The notes under the pieces: generated by a model | Told to the model about the DNA's origin: nothing | The model's input: only the letters and a program-made list of their open reading frames with translations | Database searches by the model: none | Translations under genes and position numbers: made by a program | Shown here: positions 35,881 to 48,671 of the stretch, piece after piece | Position numbering within the stretch: position 1 is the first letter of the stretch | Layout: each line of letters begins with the position of its first letter | NCBI GenBank assembly: GCA_024752435.1 | Contig: CP103026.1 | Location: forward strand, 310,001-374,000 | DNA from: Allantophomopsis cytisporea | Taxonomy: Eukaryota > Ascomycota > Leotiomycetes > Phacidiales > Phacidiaceae | Direction of reading: 5' to 3' | DNA length: 64,000 nucleotides

Positions 35881-36135
35881 ATCGATATTAATCTTTTGAC
35901 ATACAAGAGGATTTCAAGTCAATGAATGGCCATATTTGTGGCTGCGATGGGAGAGGATATCATATGCTTTAGCACAAGCGCGAGTGAGCGTATTGCGTCA
36001 CATCCAACTATGGATTGAAGTAAGACTTTACTGAACAGTAATAATAAGCGGACGCATCGACGTATCAATGTCGTAAATTGTACATATATACAAAAAGCTT
36101 CATTATTCTGTTCATAATCAAACCCACCATTTAAA

Positions 36136-36162
36136 GATGATGATGATGATGATGATGATCCC
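36136..36162. repeat. (GAT)n microsatellite
   Basis: Eight tandem GAT units. Confidence 0.85.
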
Positions 36163-37584
36163 TTCCATCCGAGATACGAAGCACAGTCCGAGGTCAAGCT
36201 CGCTCTTGTTCGGCTACTCGGATCTCCGCTAAAGAAAAGCAGAGTCGAGTAAGGTACAGTGCTGCATAGGTAAGGTAGTTGAGCAGAAAAATTCGATTCG
36301 TGACCTGCAGTATACAGTGGTCCAAGCTGGGCTTCGACTACGCCGATCAAAGCTTCTAGGCATGAGGCTGTATGTCTCTCACGCAGGGCGAGACATCATG
36401 GCGAAGGGAGGGGGGTGAACGGGGGTGCCATCACCACATGACTGGGAGAATGGGGAAACGAATGAGTAACCACGAGCACTTCGGCAATGCTGGAGAAATA
36501 AGACAACAATCAGGAACGAGGGTTCGGTTCAGCCAAGGACACAAAGCTGTGGATGTTGTGGCACCATGATCGTATGGATATGGGGGAGACACGAGGAGAA
36601 TAGCAAAACATGATTCAGAAAAAGAATGAGGGGACTCCAGGAATGATCATACATACCCTCGCATTTTTCGCGATTCATTTTCATGAGTTTCTGTTTGACC
36701 TTCCTATGAGACCTTTCTTGGATTGGATTAAATTAAAGTGTGTGGTGAGAGGAGAGACTGACTTGACCCTACCACCTTGCTTGGTGATAAAGTCAGACTG
36801 ATGATGATAGACCTCTGCTGATGTTGTGCTTTGCGCGTCTTCATGAATATCCCTCGCACGTTTTTTCTTTCTGAGACCTGCATGGGCATCAAAATAGCTC
36901 TGACAAACGTTCTCAAAAGTCAAGCAACAACAGAAAATAGATATTATGATGCAAATAGATAACAAATCCGAATGAAAGCGTAAGCAAGCATAAGTCTATT
37001 ACGCTGCTACTGATGCAGTACGGTGTACATATGCTTCTAGCACCAAGACTATTTCTCGGAGAGGTCGCTCAGAACGAATGCAAAAAGAATTCTAATTCCG
37101 CTCATACTTCGCCGTAGCCACCCCCTCATCTCCATAGGCATACTACTATAGAGGACAAAAAAAACTCAGATCTCAAGCAAAAACACCGCCAAAGCCGCCG
37201 CTTTTTCTCATAGCTTGTAACGGCCACAGCCCTAATACTGCTGGCTAAGGGCGCGTGAAAGAGGCGGCGGGCATGCGAGAAGGGACCAAAGGTAGCCTCC
37301 GTAGTCATAAGTGGATACTTTTGCATACGCCGATGCCAGCGGAACCAAGACCAAAAAGAAAAAAGAGCGCTAATCGGCCGAGAATTCGCGCGATGATACT
37401 ACTGTCATCTTGCTGGAGTCTTGGGGAAGAAGTGAGTAGACGCCATTCTAATGTTCCAGGCTATCCGGTACCGTGTGGAGCAGAGTTCTTTCCGTTTGAT
37501 GTCAAATAGAGAGATTCTTATACGGGGGGCTTCCTGGAGTCGTTAGGGATCGTTGGGAAAGCGATGCGTGCGCAGACTGAGATG

Positions 37585-37615
37585 GAGAGGGAGAGGGAGA
37601 GGGAGAGGGAGAGGT
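37585..37615. repeat. (GAGAGG)n repeat
   Basis: About five perfect GAGAGG hexamers within a purine-rich stretch. Confidence 0.8.
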
Positions 37616-38454
37616 GAGGGGAATTTCGTGCAAGAGTGTGCTCGGTGTAGATGGGAAGTCGGGCGACTCTTGTACGCGGTCAGTCAGTAATGGATTGGTG
37701 ATACTTTATTTCCGAATTCTCCTCGTGGTGGCGGGCCACTTTACTGCATCTTGGTAGGTCAACGGTCGCAATAATCTTCATGGTGGTCATTGATTCTATT
37801 CTCTTGGATATTGAATGTTCATGTACGATATACTCGATATGCATATGCAGTACAATGTATATCCTAACTTTGTGTTACTTATTTATGTCAAATATGGACC
37901 CCCACGGCTCGTTCGCTGTCTTCCCCGTCTCACCCTCTCGATACGCCGTGACGGCACGGGTGAATGATGCGCTCCCACTGCATGGCAAGACTCTTGGGGA
38001 GGCCATTCACAACTGCTGCATTCCCACAAGCCTAGTCACTTGCTGCCGTGGCATCTGGGGGGGGGAGGGGCTTGTTCGCGCGGGAGTCGCTGAGGTCTGT
38101 GGTCGATGGTGGTTGTGTATCCCATATGGATATTCAATTACTCGAGGGACAGTAGAGAGATATTCAAAGCAGGATTTCACCTGCTCAAAGATGGGATTTG
38201 GGCGAATGGGATGGCATGCGTTGCACGCTCTCCACATTCTCCCCGAATGCTGTCTAATTTTCGATGCATCTCCCTCGCAAGTGCAGTACTTTCGTAACAA
38301 GCCACGCACAAGAACTCTCACACGACATGTAAACGAAATCATCGTGTTGCCATTAAAAGACAATGCTCAAGAATAGTTGGCGGATAATTCGCTTCTTTCC
38401 GACTGCCCATAACTCCGTATTTACAATATCCAAAACGACCGGCTGGAAAATATC

Positions 38455-38545
38455 TTCAATTTTCTCTCTATTTTTTCTGTTTTTTCCCTTTTTCCCTTTT
38501 TTCCCTTTTTTTTCCCTCTTCTTTTACTTTTTTCTCTTCTCTACA
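38455..38545 (+). other. Polypyrimidine tract with TTTTTCCC repeats
   Basis: Ninety bases almost purely T and C, with repeated TTTTTCCC units near 38484-38516. It could be a nucleosome-depleted promoter element, though the nearest recognised gene start (reg1) is almost 4 kb away. Confidence 0.6.
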
Positions 38546-39040
38546 TCTACACCCTGGCCCTGGCTTTATTGCCAAGAGATCTGTTACTGCGGTCCTGAAC
38601 CCTTACTGCAAATATTCTTCACGGTGATTCTCGACCTTCGGTTCCAAATTTCTTCCCGAATTCCCGGCTGGCCCTTGCAAAGCCTTTAGTACGGAGGGTG
38701 CAATTTAATGCATTGGAAACAAAGTCGTCTCAATCAAGAAGTCCAAGAGCAGCACCTTGAATATAGATCCGATGATTCGAGACCCCTTGTTGAGGCAAGA
38801 AGCACTCTTGAATAGACGAGGGAGATGGAAGTGGCTGCTGGCTTGGTAAAGTATAATGAACTTGAATATTCCATGGTGTGACGGTGGCTATGGATATGTC
38901 TAGATTGTAGCTCGTATATTGTATTGTATTGTATTGTACTACTCGCGACTCTTGGACTCTCGTTTGGATAAGTATTGTAAATAAGCAATATCTTCAAGCA
39001 ACAACAGCTCGGCCCTACCAATCCACTCTCAATCCTCCTC

Positions 39041-39096
39041 GGCCATCTCCTCCATCTCCTCCATCTCCTCCATCTCCTCCATCTCCTCCATCCATT
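39041..39096. repeat. 9-bp TCCATCTCC minisatellite
   Basis: About six tandem TCCATCTCC units, nearly perfect. Confidence 0.9.
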
Positions 39097-41019
39097 TTGC
39101 TTATCCATCTGCAACCTTGTGGAGTAACTCGGAGCTTCATCCTGATAAGATTGGCCGTGTGGCTGGCACATCTGACTGTGTACCCACGTACCTTATTATT
39201 CCTGAGCAGATTCGAACAAGGTCGCGCGACTCGGTAATTTGGTGAAGGCCGTTCTAGAGACACAGTACCAAGGGCTTGACAGGACAGGATAGGCAGGGCC
39301 TTAACAGGCAACGCACAGGCATTCTTTCGCCTCGAACTTACAGCCCCATGGCTAAACAATGGCAGATGGGCTTTTACGAATTACTCTCAGCGTCTTCATC
39401 TTGCTGTGTTGTTTGATTGCGTACGCTCATTGCGGTATGCAGTCGCCGAGTCTGAAGGATTCTGAGACCGGAGTTATGAGAAGAAATGGGAAGGACTAGT
39501 CTCGGCCTGGGAGGGAAATGGGAGAAATTTGGTACAACAGCGCGTAATCATGGTCGATAGATACAGGTAGATATCTAGATACCCTATGTACATACACAGT
39601 ACATACTGTATGCGTGATGCATGTAGGTGTCGCTACAGCACATTCACACCAATTGTTACCCCGTATAGGGGAGATGGTACGGTCATGACACAACATATTG
39701 TAGTTAGAGATGGATGACTGTAGCGAAAGGCTGAATAGATGGTATGCGCAGGTGACCCTTTACATGCCAAATGTAGGTGGTCGAAATATACTGCGTATAT
39801 TATTATTGGTGGTCAATACAGTAAAGGATCGGAGTCTAGTTCCGCGATATGTAGCAAGCAACAGCGATGGCGAGTCGATAGCGGTAGCTAAATCCTTGGT
39901 CGTATCTACGCAGTCAAAGATGACCTTTCGTTGCTTTGCACTGTGTACAAGGAGGATTCGATGTGGTGGTCATGACGATGAGATATTCCAAAGGGAGACA
40001 AATCAACATGCCATGCCTTTCTTCACTTTGCTTTACAAGTGGGTATAGAGTCAACCGTGTCGATGCTGCGTAGTAATCTCACCTTCCTTTGACTTTTCTC
40101 GTCTCCGCATTCCATCAAAGTCTAAGCCAATATTTTGTCCCTCATTCGTGATACCAGTGTCTGATCTCGTAATCCCGTGAAGCTCCTTCTTTCTTTCTGT
40201 TGTTGTTTTGGAGAGTCGGAATGAAAGATAAGAAATAGAGTCGTGTACTAAGCACATAGAGGAGGGAGCGTTTGGGGTGGATAATATTCAGGAATCAGGT
40301 AGACCGATACAGCTGGGATATTTTGGATGATTGCAGAGATATTGGATTGGTTTCCATGCTGCTGGTACAGTCAGTCTGTATATTTTATCACTTGGCTGTT
40401 CTCGTCTCTTATCCAGACTTCTTGTTCATGTTCTCAGTCAAGCCTCAACCATTATTCTATTCTCTTTCATGTGAGTTTCTCGATATATCTCACAGCACGC
40501 CGACTCTCAAGTAGTCATAGTTCGTAGTCGTATTCATATTCATCCTACTGACTAGGTATGTATAGGTAATCAGTCGCGGGAACAAGAACACGCTCTTGGC
40601 GTGTGCTTTTATTTTTTTATTCTATTTTATACCTGTTCGTTCGAGAGCGTGATTAGAGTGTTCGCTCGGAGTATGAATAGGTAGGTAGTTTGCCGCGAAT
40701 GCCATGGAATACCTAGCCAAGCACTCCTAAGTACCGAGTACCTCTAGCATCTAGCCATTCGCCCTTTCTGCCACCAAACAAGTGCTTTCTGTCCAGCTGG
40801 CCCCCATGGTGGCCACCCCCGTCCACTCAAACTGATTCGTACACGGCACTATTACATACATGCAACTCCATATCCATACTACCCTACTCCACACTCTGAT
40901 GCTCCATGTTTGTCTATGGATAATACAGCATAGGTTACGCCTCCAGTAGCAGCTGGGCGTCTTTAATCCATGGAGTGGAAGTGGAGCGGAAAAGAGAGGA
41001 ACAGGAAAAGAACGAAGAG

Positions 41020-41070
41020 GAGAGGAGGAGGAGGAGGAGGTGGTGGTAGTGGTGGATGTGGTGGAGGGAG
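41020..41070. repeat. Purine-rich (GGA)n-(GGT)n tract
   Basis: Perfect GGA units pass into GGT/GGTAGT units. Confidence 0.75.
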
Positions 41071-41265
41071 GAAGAAGAGAAAGAGGAAAAGAGGAATAGA
41101 GAAAGACTCTAAAGAAAGTGAGGAGTAAAAAGACTATGGGGAAGGTATGGCGTTTATGGCGTTGCTTCTACTATGCCTCTCTTGCAGCGAATCTTATGCT
41201 GTTGAGTGCTGTGGACGACCATTATCTACCTTTTTTTACATGATGTATATTCATATACATAATCA

Positions 41266-41285
41266 TACTCTACTCTACTCTACTC
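41266..41285. repeat. (CTACT)n pentanucleotide repeat
   Basis: Four ACTCT/CTACT units, the reverse complement of the repeat at 16319-16347. Confidence 0.75.
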
Positions 41286-41510
41286 ATGCTTTCATACCGA
41301 CTTAATACTGCCGGTATTCTGATACTTTTAGTATTCATCATGTACTTACTGTACGTACTGCAGTGTGTTTATGTTGATATGAATTCATATTCAATACATA
41401 TCTCACACCGCACCCGTAATCTATTCATGCACACCTCTCTCTAATATATTCTCCGGTGAGGGAGGGAGAGTATGATTATGATTATTATGCTAATTATGAG
41501 TGTCCGTGGC

Positions 41511-41546
41511 TGACTCTCTGACTCTCTGACTCTCTGCCTCTCTCCC
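41511..41546. repeat. (GACTCTCT)n octamer repeat
   Basis: Three perfect TGACTCTC units followed by a TGCCTCTC variant. Confidence 0.75.
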
Positions 41547-42292
41547 TTTCCATCCATTTGAAAGGGTTAAGTGTCTTGTCTCTTGAATAATGATGAAGAA
41601 GTATGTATGTAGAGTAGAATATCGCCTACGCGTAATAAGTAAGCCGACCTTCGGTGCTTCCCTCTGGTGTCTGTTGCTATGTACTCTGCTGTCTGCACAA
41701 TTCTCCGCAGATCCTTTCTGCCGCTACCCCAAACCCAAACGCTATCCACCACTATCCACTACCCACACACGGGGAGTCCTCGATCTACGCGCACGCAGTG
41801 CTTTCGTCGATCTCCATCCTGTTCTGCTTCAACTCTCTTAAACATCTTCAACTCTTTTCAAACGCCTCCTCCTTCTTCCCCAGATTTCTCCCAAAAATAA
41901 AAATAAAGCGGTCTTCAAAACTACACTCATCATTTCGTCCAAATCCCAGAACCAATTCCTCTATTGTCTGGACCCTACTACATCGCATTACAGTCTCCAA
42001 TCATCTACGCCATCTGGGCCTGGTCACTTTGTCGCTCGCTTCCCATTCTTGTCCCACGAAAATCCAGGACAAACTCTATCAACTCGCTTTCCGAGGCGGA
42101 TAATACTCAACCACCTCGCATCACCTTATAAAACGACTTCGAGAAGGAACAGGAGGGTACGTAGGAGTTCACGTCTCACGGGAGCTTTGGGAAGAAAAGA
42201 GGAGGAATTCCCAATTGTTCGTTCGGTCATACCGACCTTAAACGCCTCATTGATCCGTCGTACCCCGCGACAACGACGTTCCATATCACAGA

Positions 42293-44143
42293 ATGGCAGC
42301 AGTTCTCTCTCCTGAAGAGAACAGCTACTTCTCATCGAGTCACTCATCAAGTCCTCTCCGGAGATCCCAATCGACCAGGCAATTCGACAGCCACCAATAC
42401 GTTAGAACGCCTACGCCTTCGAAACCTCAACTGAACACCGACTTCAATAGTGTGATTGCCGCTGCCAATTCAGCGCATTCTTCCACTGCATCGTCTCCGA
42501 GAACATTGCATGCGGATTCGGGACTTCCTTCATATACGTCTACGCCTGCTAGCAGCTTATCGCTTGAGTCACGGTGTGAGCACGAAGACGACGAAGATCA
42601 GATCCAATTTCCCTCGTACGACGACGTAGGTTACTACGACCAAGTCGAAGACCTGGAACCTCCGGCAAGTCCTCGTACGGGCGATTCCTACACGGTTTCT
42701 CCCACATCCAATAGCACATCCACCAACGTTTCTCGACCGGAATCGCCCGATCAACACGCCGAGGATGATACGGCTGTACGGAAACAGCCCTCGAGGCACG
42801 TGGATTACCTATCGCATAATTGGAGAGAGGAGGATATCTGGTCATCGTGGAAACACATCGTTTCGAAACGGAAGGCATACGGTAACAGTGCACGACTCGA
42901 AAACGCTTCGTGGCGTACGTGGACAAAATCAAAGAATAAGCTGAAGACGGTGTCTCCAGAGACTCTCAATTGGTTGGTCCTGACGGTATTCAATATTCGA
43001 AGAACGCTCAACTAACAATTTACTAGGTTAAAGGACTGTGATGTTACATGGCTTTATGGACCTCTGCAAACCGGATCTGACCGGATCAAGGTTGCTACCA
43101 CATCTCAAACTGCATCTCCTAACAGCAGCAGCCGAATTTCGAAAAACAACTCATTTATCAACAAAAAGCCCATTCTTAAGAAACGCAGCATGTCTGAAAT
43201 CATGCTACAGAGGTCACTTTCAGCATCTTCACTTTTGAAACAAGCAGCGGCCGCGATTCAAGCTCAGCAATTCGATCATGGTGATCGACCACTGATGGGT
43301 GGCCGTGCCCAATCTGATTTCGTCACTTTCCCATTCTCATCTCGTCATGCCACAGTGGATCACTCCAGCACACTGACGTCCGTGTCGTCGTCTGGTCTTG
43401 TTTCACCCGGTACTGGAGAGAAGAAGCACATCCACTTCAATGAACAAGTGGAGCAATGCATAGCTTTGGAAATGAAAGGTGAGGATGATGAGGAACCAGA
43501 ACCATATTCTGTACATGATGAGTACGACAGTGACAGCGATGATGGAGCAATTATGATGAAAAGCAACTCGAAACGAAAGTTGCCTCCAATGAACAAGAAA
43601 CCTGCACCAAGAACAAACAGCTTCACCGCCGAGAGCAAGACAATCGCTATGTTACCCAGCACAACTTTGAAATATAGAGAGGATACCCCGGAACCACAGG
43701 AGACAGCCATGAAACACAGCAGTGGTTTCTGGAGTCCAAATAGCCGTCTCTCCCCATCAGCCTCCCAAGAAACACTCCGACCATCAAAACCCAGCCAGAG
43801 AATGATGCTTGGAGCCGACGACGATGATGATGATGACGACGACGACGTTGATATGGATTGGCAACCACCCTCGGCTTTTGCCAATCGCAAGGACAGTGTT
43901 AGCATCACTCAAGAACGATTACAGAATTTACATACGTCGGGCTCGTCTTCGAGCCTAGGAATGGCCGGCGCATCAAGCGAGGGTATGAATGGTATGCGAC
44001 GGACGCCTAGCGGCATGTTCATGCCGTACGAAGAGGATGAGGATGATCTGGTATCCGAGGGTCTCTTCGGCAAAGTGGTGGACACCGTGAACACTGCTAA
44101 GGACATTGCTCATGTCATCTGGAATGTTGGCTGGAGAAGATGA
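42293..44143 (+). CDS. reg1: Reg1/Hex2-type regulatory subunit of protein phosphatase 1, 598 aa
   Basis: Exon 1 is 42293-42972 and exon 2 is 43027-44143. The intron starts GTTGGT, has a CTCAACTAAC branch site and ends ACTAG, and joins ETLNW to LKDCDVTWLYGPLQ. Reg1 directs the Glc7 phosphatase in glucose repression by acting on the Snf1 kinase pathway. The conserved Reg1 block covers DYLSHNWREEDIWSSWKHIV (about 170-190) through NARLENASWRTWTKSK-type sequence. A second block, SMSEIMLQRSLSASSLLKQA, follows the intron. The phosphatase-docking RVxF-like motif KHIHF is at about 360-364, followed by NEQVEQCIAL. The rest is Ser/Thr/Pro-rich and disordered, with an uninterrupted Asp run near residues 503-512 and a C-terminal VDTVNTAKDIAHVIWNVGW helix. 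Assignment is by the two conserved blocks plus the docking motif. Confidence 0.88.
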
Positions 44144-47132
44144 GGGGACGGGTCCGATGCCGATGAAGCTACGGACCACAAGAACTATCGTCAGCCTGAC
44201 ACCCTGAGCACTATGACTGCTACCACTGTTACCACTACAATGCCTGCTACTGCTGCCCCCGTTGCTACTGCTGCTGCACCAATTCAGAATAAAACCGGAG
44301 AGAAAAAAGAAAAGGAGAAGGGGGCAAGCTTGCCCCGCCGCCCTGCACGAAGAGGCTGAGGTTGAGGCGCGCAATTCAACCCTCTCAAATTGAGAGGCTA
44401 GCGAAAACAAAAAGAGTGAGAGAAGAGAATTTCTGCATATACGGAACCTATACATTCATGTGGCGTTATGTTTTTATACTATTATCTTGGGAGCCATGTT
44501 TTGCTTTATTTCCATTTTCCCGCTACTTTTTAACCTATATTGTTTCTTGTTTATGTATAAAGGGGTGGGAGGGTGTGAGAGTGGTTTACGTTGAAGGATA
44601 TTTGGATCGGTGCGTTTGCTGGCCTGGTACGGACTCTCTCGTTTGCGGATGGTTAACCGGTCTGATCTGCTTTTGTTTTTGCTATATAATACCATTGGAT
44701 ATAGGTTGGGGTTTGCGGGCTTTACCGGTGGTGGTGATGATGATGATGCCGGGAGAACACTGATGTCTCCTAGTACTTGGGTTGGGTAGAATTAGAGAAT
44801 ACATTGTATATGGAAAGCTTGGTTTGCCTCCGCTTGCAACGTGAAAGTGAACTTGTATCTTGTGTGAGACGATCTACTATTCTTTTGCCTACTACTTGCT
44901 ACTGCTTGAAGACAAGTAACTTTAGTCCTGGTAAGCTGGCGTGCAGAACAAAAGCTGATCCTGATTTAGTTGTTATCAACAACTCCATAAATATATGTAT
45001 ATCTGCTACGCCGGCAATTTCCTGCTGGTAGCTATTTGAAAGCATATGAGGCTACGATACAGAAAATCCGGTCATGCACTCATATTTCAAATGAGCTGGA
45101 TGTCTGGCCACTCCAGGATCTCTTCAATGGAATGCTCCTTGGTAGAACACCTGGTAATCGATAGCCCAAGAGCTTGGTGTCACTGTCGCGGCGGCATATA
45201 TACTGTCTTTCTGTTAATTTTCCTGCCCCTAACTCATCGAAAGCGCGAACGCTGTCGCAACCATAGTTGTAAAACCATTTGTAGCCAGGTTTGCACAAGT
45301 ATGCTTCTACTTTTTATATGATCCAACGTCATTGTTCTTTTCATCGCCGTTGTCTACCTTCTCATCACTATCAGTCTTACTATCATTTTAGCTGAAAGAT
45401 CCAACAGCCTATTTGAGAGAGACCACTCTACCTTCACTTTAGATCGAAGGACATGTTACGCTATTTGATATAAAATCGAATCTCTTCAATCTCCAACATC
45501 GCTTTCAAATGTTTCGACGTCCAAGCGGCAATGAGACTTGCTCACAGCAGCGAGCACACAGCAATCTGATGGAGAAGAATCAACCTGCCTATTAAGGAGG
45601 GCAGTGCTGACTCCTATTAGTACAGGTTGAAAACGCAGAAACTCAGCGACAGCAGGGATGATGGAGATTCTATCCAAATTTCATGCATTTGGACTATCTT
45701 CCTCTCTTCGAAATGAACCAGCAACGTACATACTATTGCCCTCGATTTTCTAGATCCAAATATAGGAGGTCGTAAGACGTTCTGGCTGTCAGAACAAGAA
45801 CATAAGGCCGACCCAATCTATATCATTCATCATTTTACGGCAAAGTCTGTAGATTCGTAAGCTACTACGCAAGGTCCCGACATAGACACACAATTCGTTC
45901 GAATCTCGCGGACCTTGCCGATCATACATGGGAGGAGATTCTGTGAAAGAGAGCAGAGCAGAGCTTGCTCCTGACAGTAGAAGGCAAAATCCGAGCATAG
46001 TAGGTGTAAGCATCTTCTATTGTCAGAAAATCTCATTATGATGAGTCCAGAAGCTAAAGTATCCTTATTGAGCCCAGTGATGGGATATGGTCCCATAGGT
46101 ACTCCAGGACCTTGAACTTGCACTTGGATGATTCTGTTCATTGGAATATTTCGAGCCAGATTTGTAATTACGTGCAGAACACCTGCCTTGTTAGGTCTTC
46201 ATACATTCTGTTTATCTTCTTGTATTGCGCGAAGCTCTTGCTATGTCTTCAATGAGATTTCTCATTGGTCTCAGCAACAGTCCCAGGAGCACTTGATATA
46301 AACATCTCCCAGAATAAGCTTCAAAATATCTCAAATCTAGCCTTATATTGGTACAAAATATAGTACAGCATTTGTGAATGCTTTCTACGAGTGGGTACTG
46401 GTCAACGGCAAGTTGGGGAACGTGGAACATGTACGTGGGATGTCGGATAGGAATTGATTGTGAGTCAATGCTCGGTTCAAACAGTCGGCATGATATTTAT
46501 GCCGGCAGATTATCAACGCCCAATTCTCTTGATGCTGTGTTCCCCTGGCGCTCTACTACGGCCATAGCTCACGTCGTCACAGGACATGCAATCAATTCTG
46601 CTCGTGCTTGTGCAGTTTAGATAGATAATATTCTGCATTCTGAGCATTATCGAACGGCTCCAGTAAATAACCACGAGAAAATTGACGTTTCCAAATCTAT
46701 AAGAACTCCCACCGCCATGGCGTACTATGGTCGCTATAGCGAGCGCTCATCAGTACCCAGAAGTGTATATTCCAAGGTATGGGGTATGTTTATTCGGACG
46801 AGTATTTTGACGGAAATGGGAACATATGGTAAATCAATCTTGACCGACTGGTTCCAACCGAATTGTTCAGAAATAAAGAGAACTCAGAGCAACAGAAAGC
46901 TTTACATAATATTCACTAATCACCGTGCTATATAACATATTTACGAGACAGGACGAGGCAATATTGACTAAAGAATATGCGGATATAATAGTGAGCATCT
47001 TAAATACATGTATACCGGGTGATCCAAAATTCTCCCATTGACAAATGGAAGGTCTTTATCAAGTGGATCAGACAATGTCTAGGTTTATCGCAGCTTGATA
47101 TTTTCATATAAGCGGTGCCATCTCAACAATCA
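44144..47132. other. 3 kb intergenic region downstream of reg1
   Basis: The first 400 bp look like a 3' flank of reg1. From about 44.8 kb the DNA is moderately AT-rich with only short ORFs. No domain, repeat array or RNA gene was found until the tRNA. Confidence 0.5.
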
Positions 47133-47220
47133 CTCTCTATAGCTCAATTGGCAGAGCGCAAGACTGTAATGGCTTAAACAACTCATCTTGAGGTTCCCGG
47201 TTCAATTCCGGGTGGGGAGA
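47133..47220 (+). tRNA. tRNA-Tyr (GTA anticodon) with a 15-nt intron
   Basis: The cloverleaf folds completely: acceptor CTCTCTA pairs with TGGGGAG (with G-T pairs) plus discriminator A; D stem GCTC/GAGC; anticodon stem CAAGA/TCTTG; T stem CCCGG/CCGGG with loop TTCAATT. The anticodon loop is C-T-G-T-A-A then the intron at 47170-47184 (TGGCTTAAACAACTC), placed directly 3' of position 37 where eukaryotic tRNA introns lie. Tyr tRNAs of fungi carry an intron here. A T-rich run at 47223-47247 would terminate RNA polymerase III. The internal A box (TAGCTCAATTGGC) and B box (GGTTCAATTCC) are intact, so it should be functional. Confidence 0.95.
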
Positions 47221-47221
47221 G

Positions 47222-47248
47222 TAATTTTTTAATTTATTTTTAATTTTA
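47222..47248 (+). terminator. RNA polymerase III T-run terminator
   Basis: A run of six T followed by two more T clusters begins two to three bases after the tRNA 3' end, the expected position for Pol III termination. Confidence 0.8.
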
Positions 47249-47583
47249 CCTATTCCAGCTATGGACTTTGAGACTTCTGATGTTCTTTCATGATCGGTGG
47301 ACAAATGAGGTCGAAATCGATTTGCTGATCCCATCTTTTTCTTGTTGAGGTGTTCTCTCTCCCCTGTCTGTCTGTGCGGAGAAGATGGTAAGCGATAAAG
47401 GCCAACCTGCCGAGAGTCCTTCAAGATGGTTGGCGATGCTATCTGCTACTACATCAGTGATGATTGATCGATAAGATTCACAATATCGCAACGTAGTGGA
47501 CCAGACCGCTCAGAGCGGTAAAATATTGTTGGGCAACGATGAACCGCGAGAACTCTTCTGGCGATATCTCAATACAAATAAAC
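47249..47583. other. Intergenic region, tRNA-Tyr / GRF protein gene
   Basis: About 335 bp with no coding signal; probably the promoter of the next gene. Confidence 0.5.
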
Positions 47584-48671
47584 ATGTTTAGTGCACCCCG
47601 AAAACAAGACACTGCAGGCACATACAGCTCTCCTATCAAGATACGCACCCAAGGGCTTTTTCAAGATGGATTATGGCACTGTGAGTTTCTATTGTAATTA
47701 CAGATCGCAGTCTAATACTGCTAGGCAACTGCAAACCAAATCTACCAGCAGCTCACTTCCAGGTACGCAAAAACGGTCCAAATACGGGTCGTTGGTTTTA
47801 TAAATGCCAAGAATCTCATGGGAGTGGTTGTGGATTTTTCCTCTGGGACGAAGATGCAGCTCCAAGAATGATGAACGCCATTATAGGAAATTCTCGATCA
47901 GAACCTGGTTCTAGAACCAAGACGCCCGCGGATAAAGCAAATCACAGAATGACTGTCGAGGGACATATTGAGGCAAGCAACACGTGGTTGAACAATAGCG
48001 CGAGAAGTGAGGGGAACGAGTTCGATCTGAGTTCCGGAGAAGAAAGCGAAGTTGCTGCAGTTCTTAATGAAGCCGAGAGGAAGCTATCAGTTTTTCCAGA
48101 AACTCCTAGGAAGACGATGAAGATGGAGCAAAGGGCCACACCAGGCAGCAAGAGAAAATGGGCTGATGTCATGCCTACCCCAAGTCCTGGTAGAAATGCC
48201 GACGATGTATTTTCCACTCCGAAGGCAAGATTGCAACGAGGTATATTTGATGGAATTGAGAAATGTACGCAGCTCAGTTCACCCGATGCAACTCCCACTC
48301 CCAGTCGGTTCCGCAACGCGAGCGAACATGTCGAATCTTCGAAGAACTCCGACTATGATATTACAGAAGACGTTCTCGATCTTCTGAAAGAGCAGCATAT
48401 TGAAAAAGAAACCATGACCGTTCTTATGCAAATACTCACCAGGCATGCGCTAAGGACACAGGGAGTGGTGAAGGGTCGGGACATTACCAGAGTGGCACTC
48501 AAGACCAGAGATGCAAAGATAATGGAATTGCAGGAAAAGATTAAGGCTTTGGAAACTGAGAGGAACATGGATAAAGCGGTGATCCAGCATTTCAAGAATG
48601 ATATGGCGGAGGGTATCAGGAGACAGGGAGAAGGGAAAGGGATAGGGAAAGGGAGAGGGAGAGGGGAATGA
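47584..48671 (+). CDS. GRF-type zinc finger protein, 347 aa
   Basis: Exon 1 (47584-47680) and exon 2 (47725-48671) join as LWHC-NCKPNLPAAHFQVRKNG. The GRF zinc finger occupies about residues 28-76: first Cys pair in HCNC, the GRWFYKC block with its Gly-Arg-Trp-Phe core, and a final Cys in GCGFFLWDED. In other proteins (Ape2, TopIII-alpha, NEIL3) this domain binds single-stranded DNA. The middle is disordered and Ser/Thr/Pro-rich with several TP sites. Near the C-terminus (about 255-330) an alpha-helical, coiled-coil-like part (VLDLLKEQHIEKETMTVLMQ, KIMELQEKIKALETERNMDK) follows, then a Gly/Arg/Lys-rich tail. No catalytic domain is attached. A nuclear DNA-binding adaptor is plausible; its process is unknown. 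Confidence 0.85.

Larger units (their letters stand above)
35881..42292. other. 6.4 kb gene-poor tract upstream of reg1
   Basis: No convincing gene. The tract holds microsatellites, polypyrimidine runs (38455-38545) and repeated TAGGTA/GTACCT words near 40670-40745. The last 700 bp before reg1 are CT-rich and may be its 5' leader. A 198-codon frame at 37780-38376 has no recognisable content. Confidence 0.5.

Noticed and set aside
37780..38376. 198-codon ORF on the plus strand
   Set aside because: Has an ATG but no recognisable motif, uneven composition rich in Cys/His/Arg, no supporting introns or neighbours, and an equally open antisense frame.
42049..42315. Frame overlapping the reg1 start codon as a possible uORF
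   Set aside because: It has no ATG at its beginning (starts with TTG) and is just an open stretch in the leader.
47137..47424. Minus-strand ORF over the tRNA region
   Set aside because: It overlaps the tRNA-Tyr gene and has no family motif.
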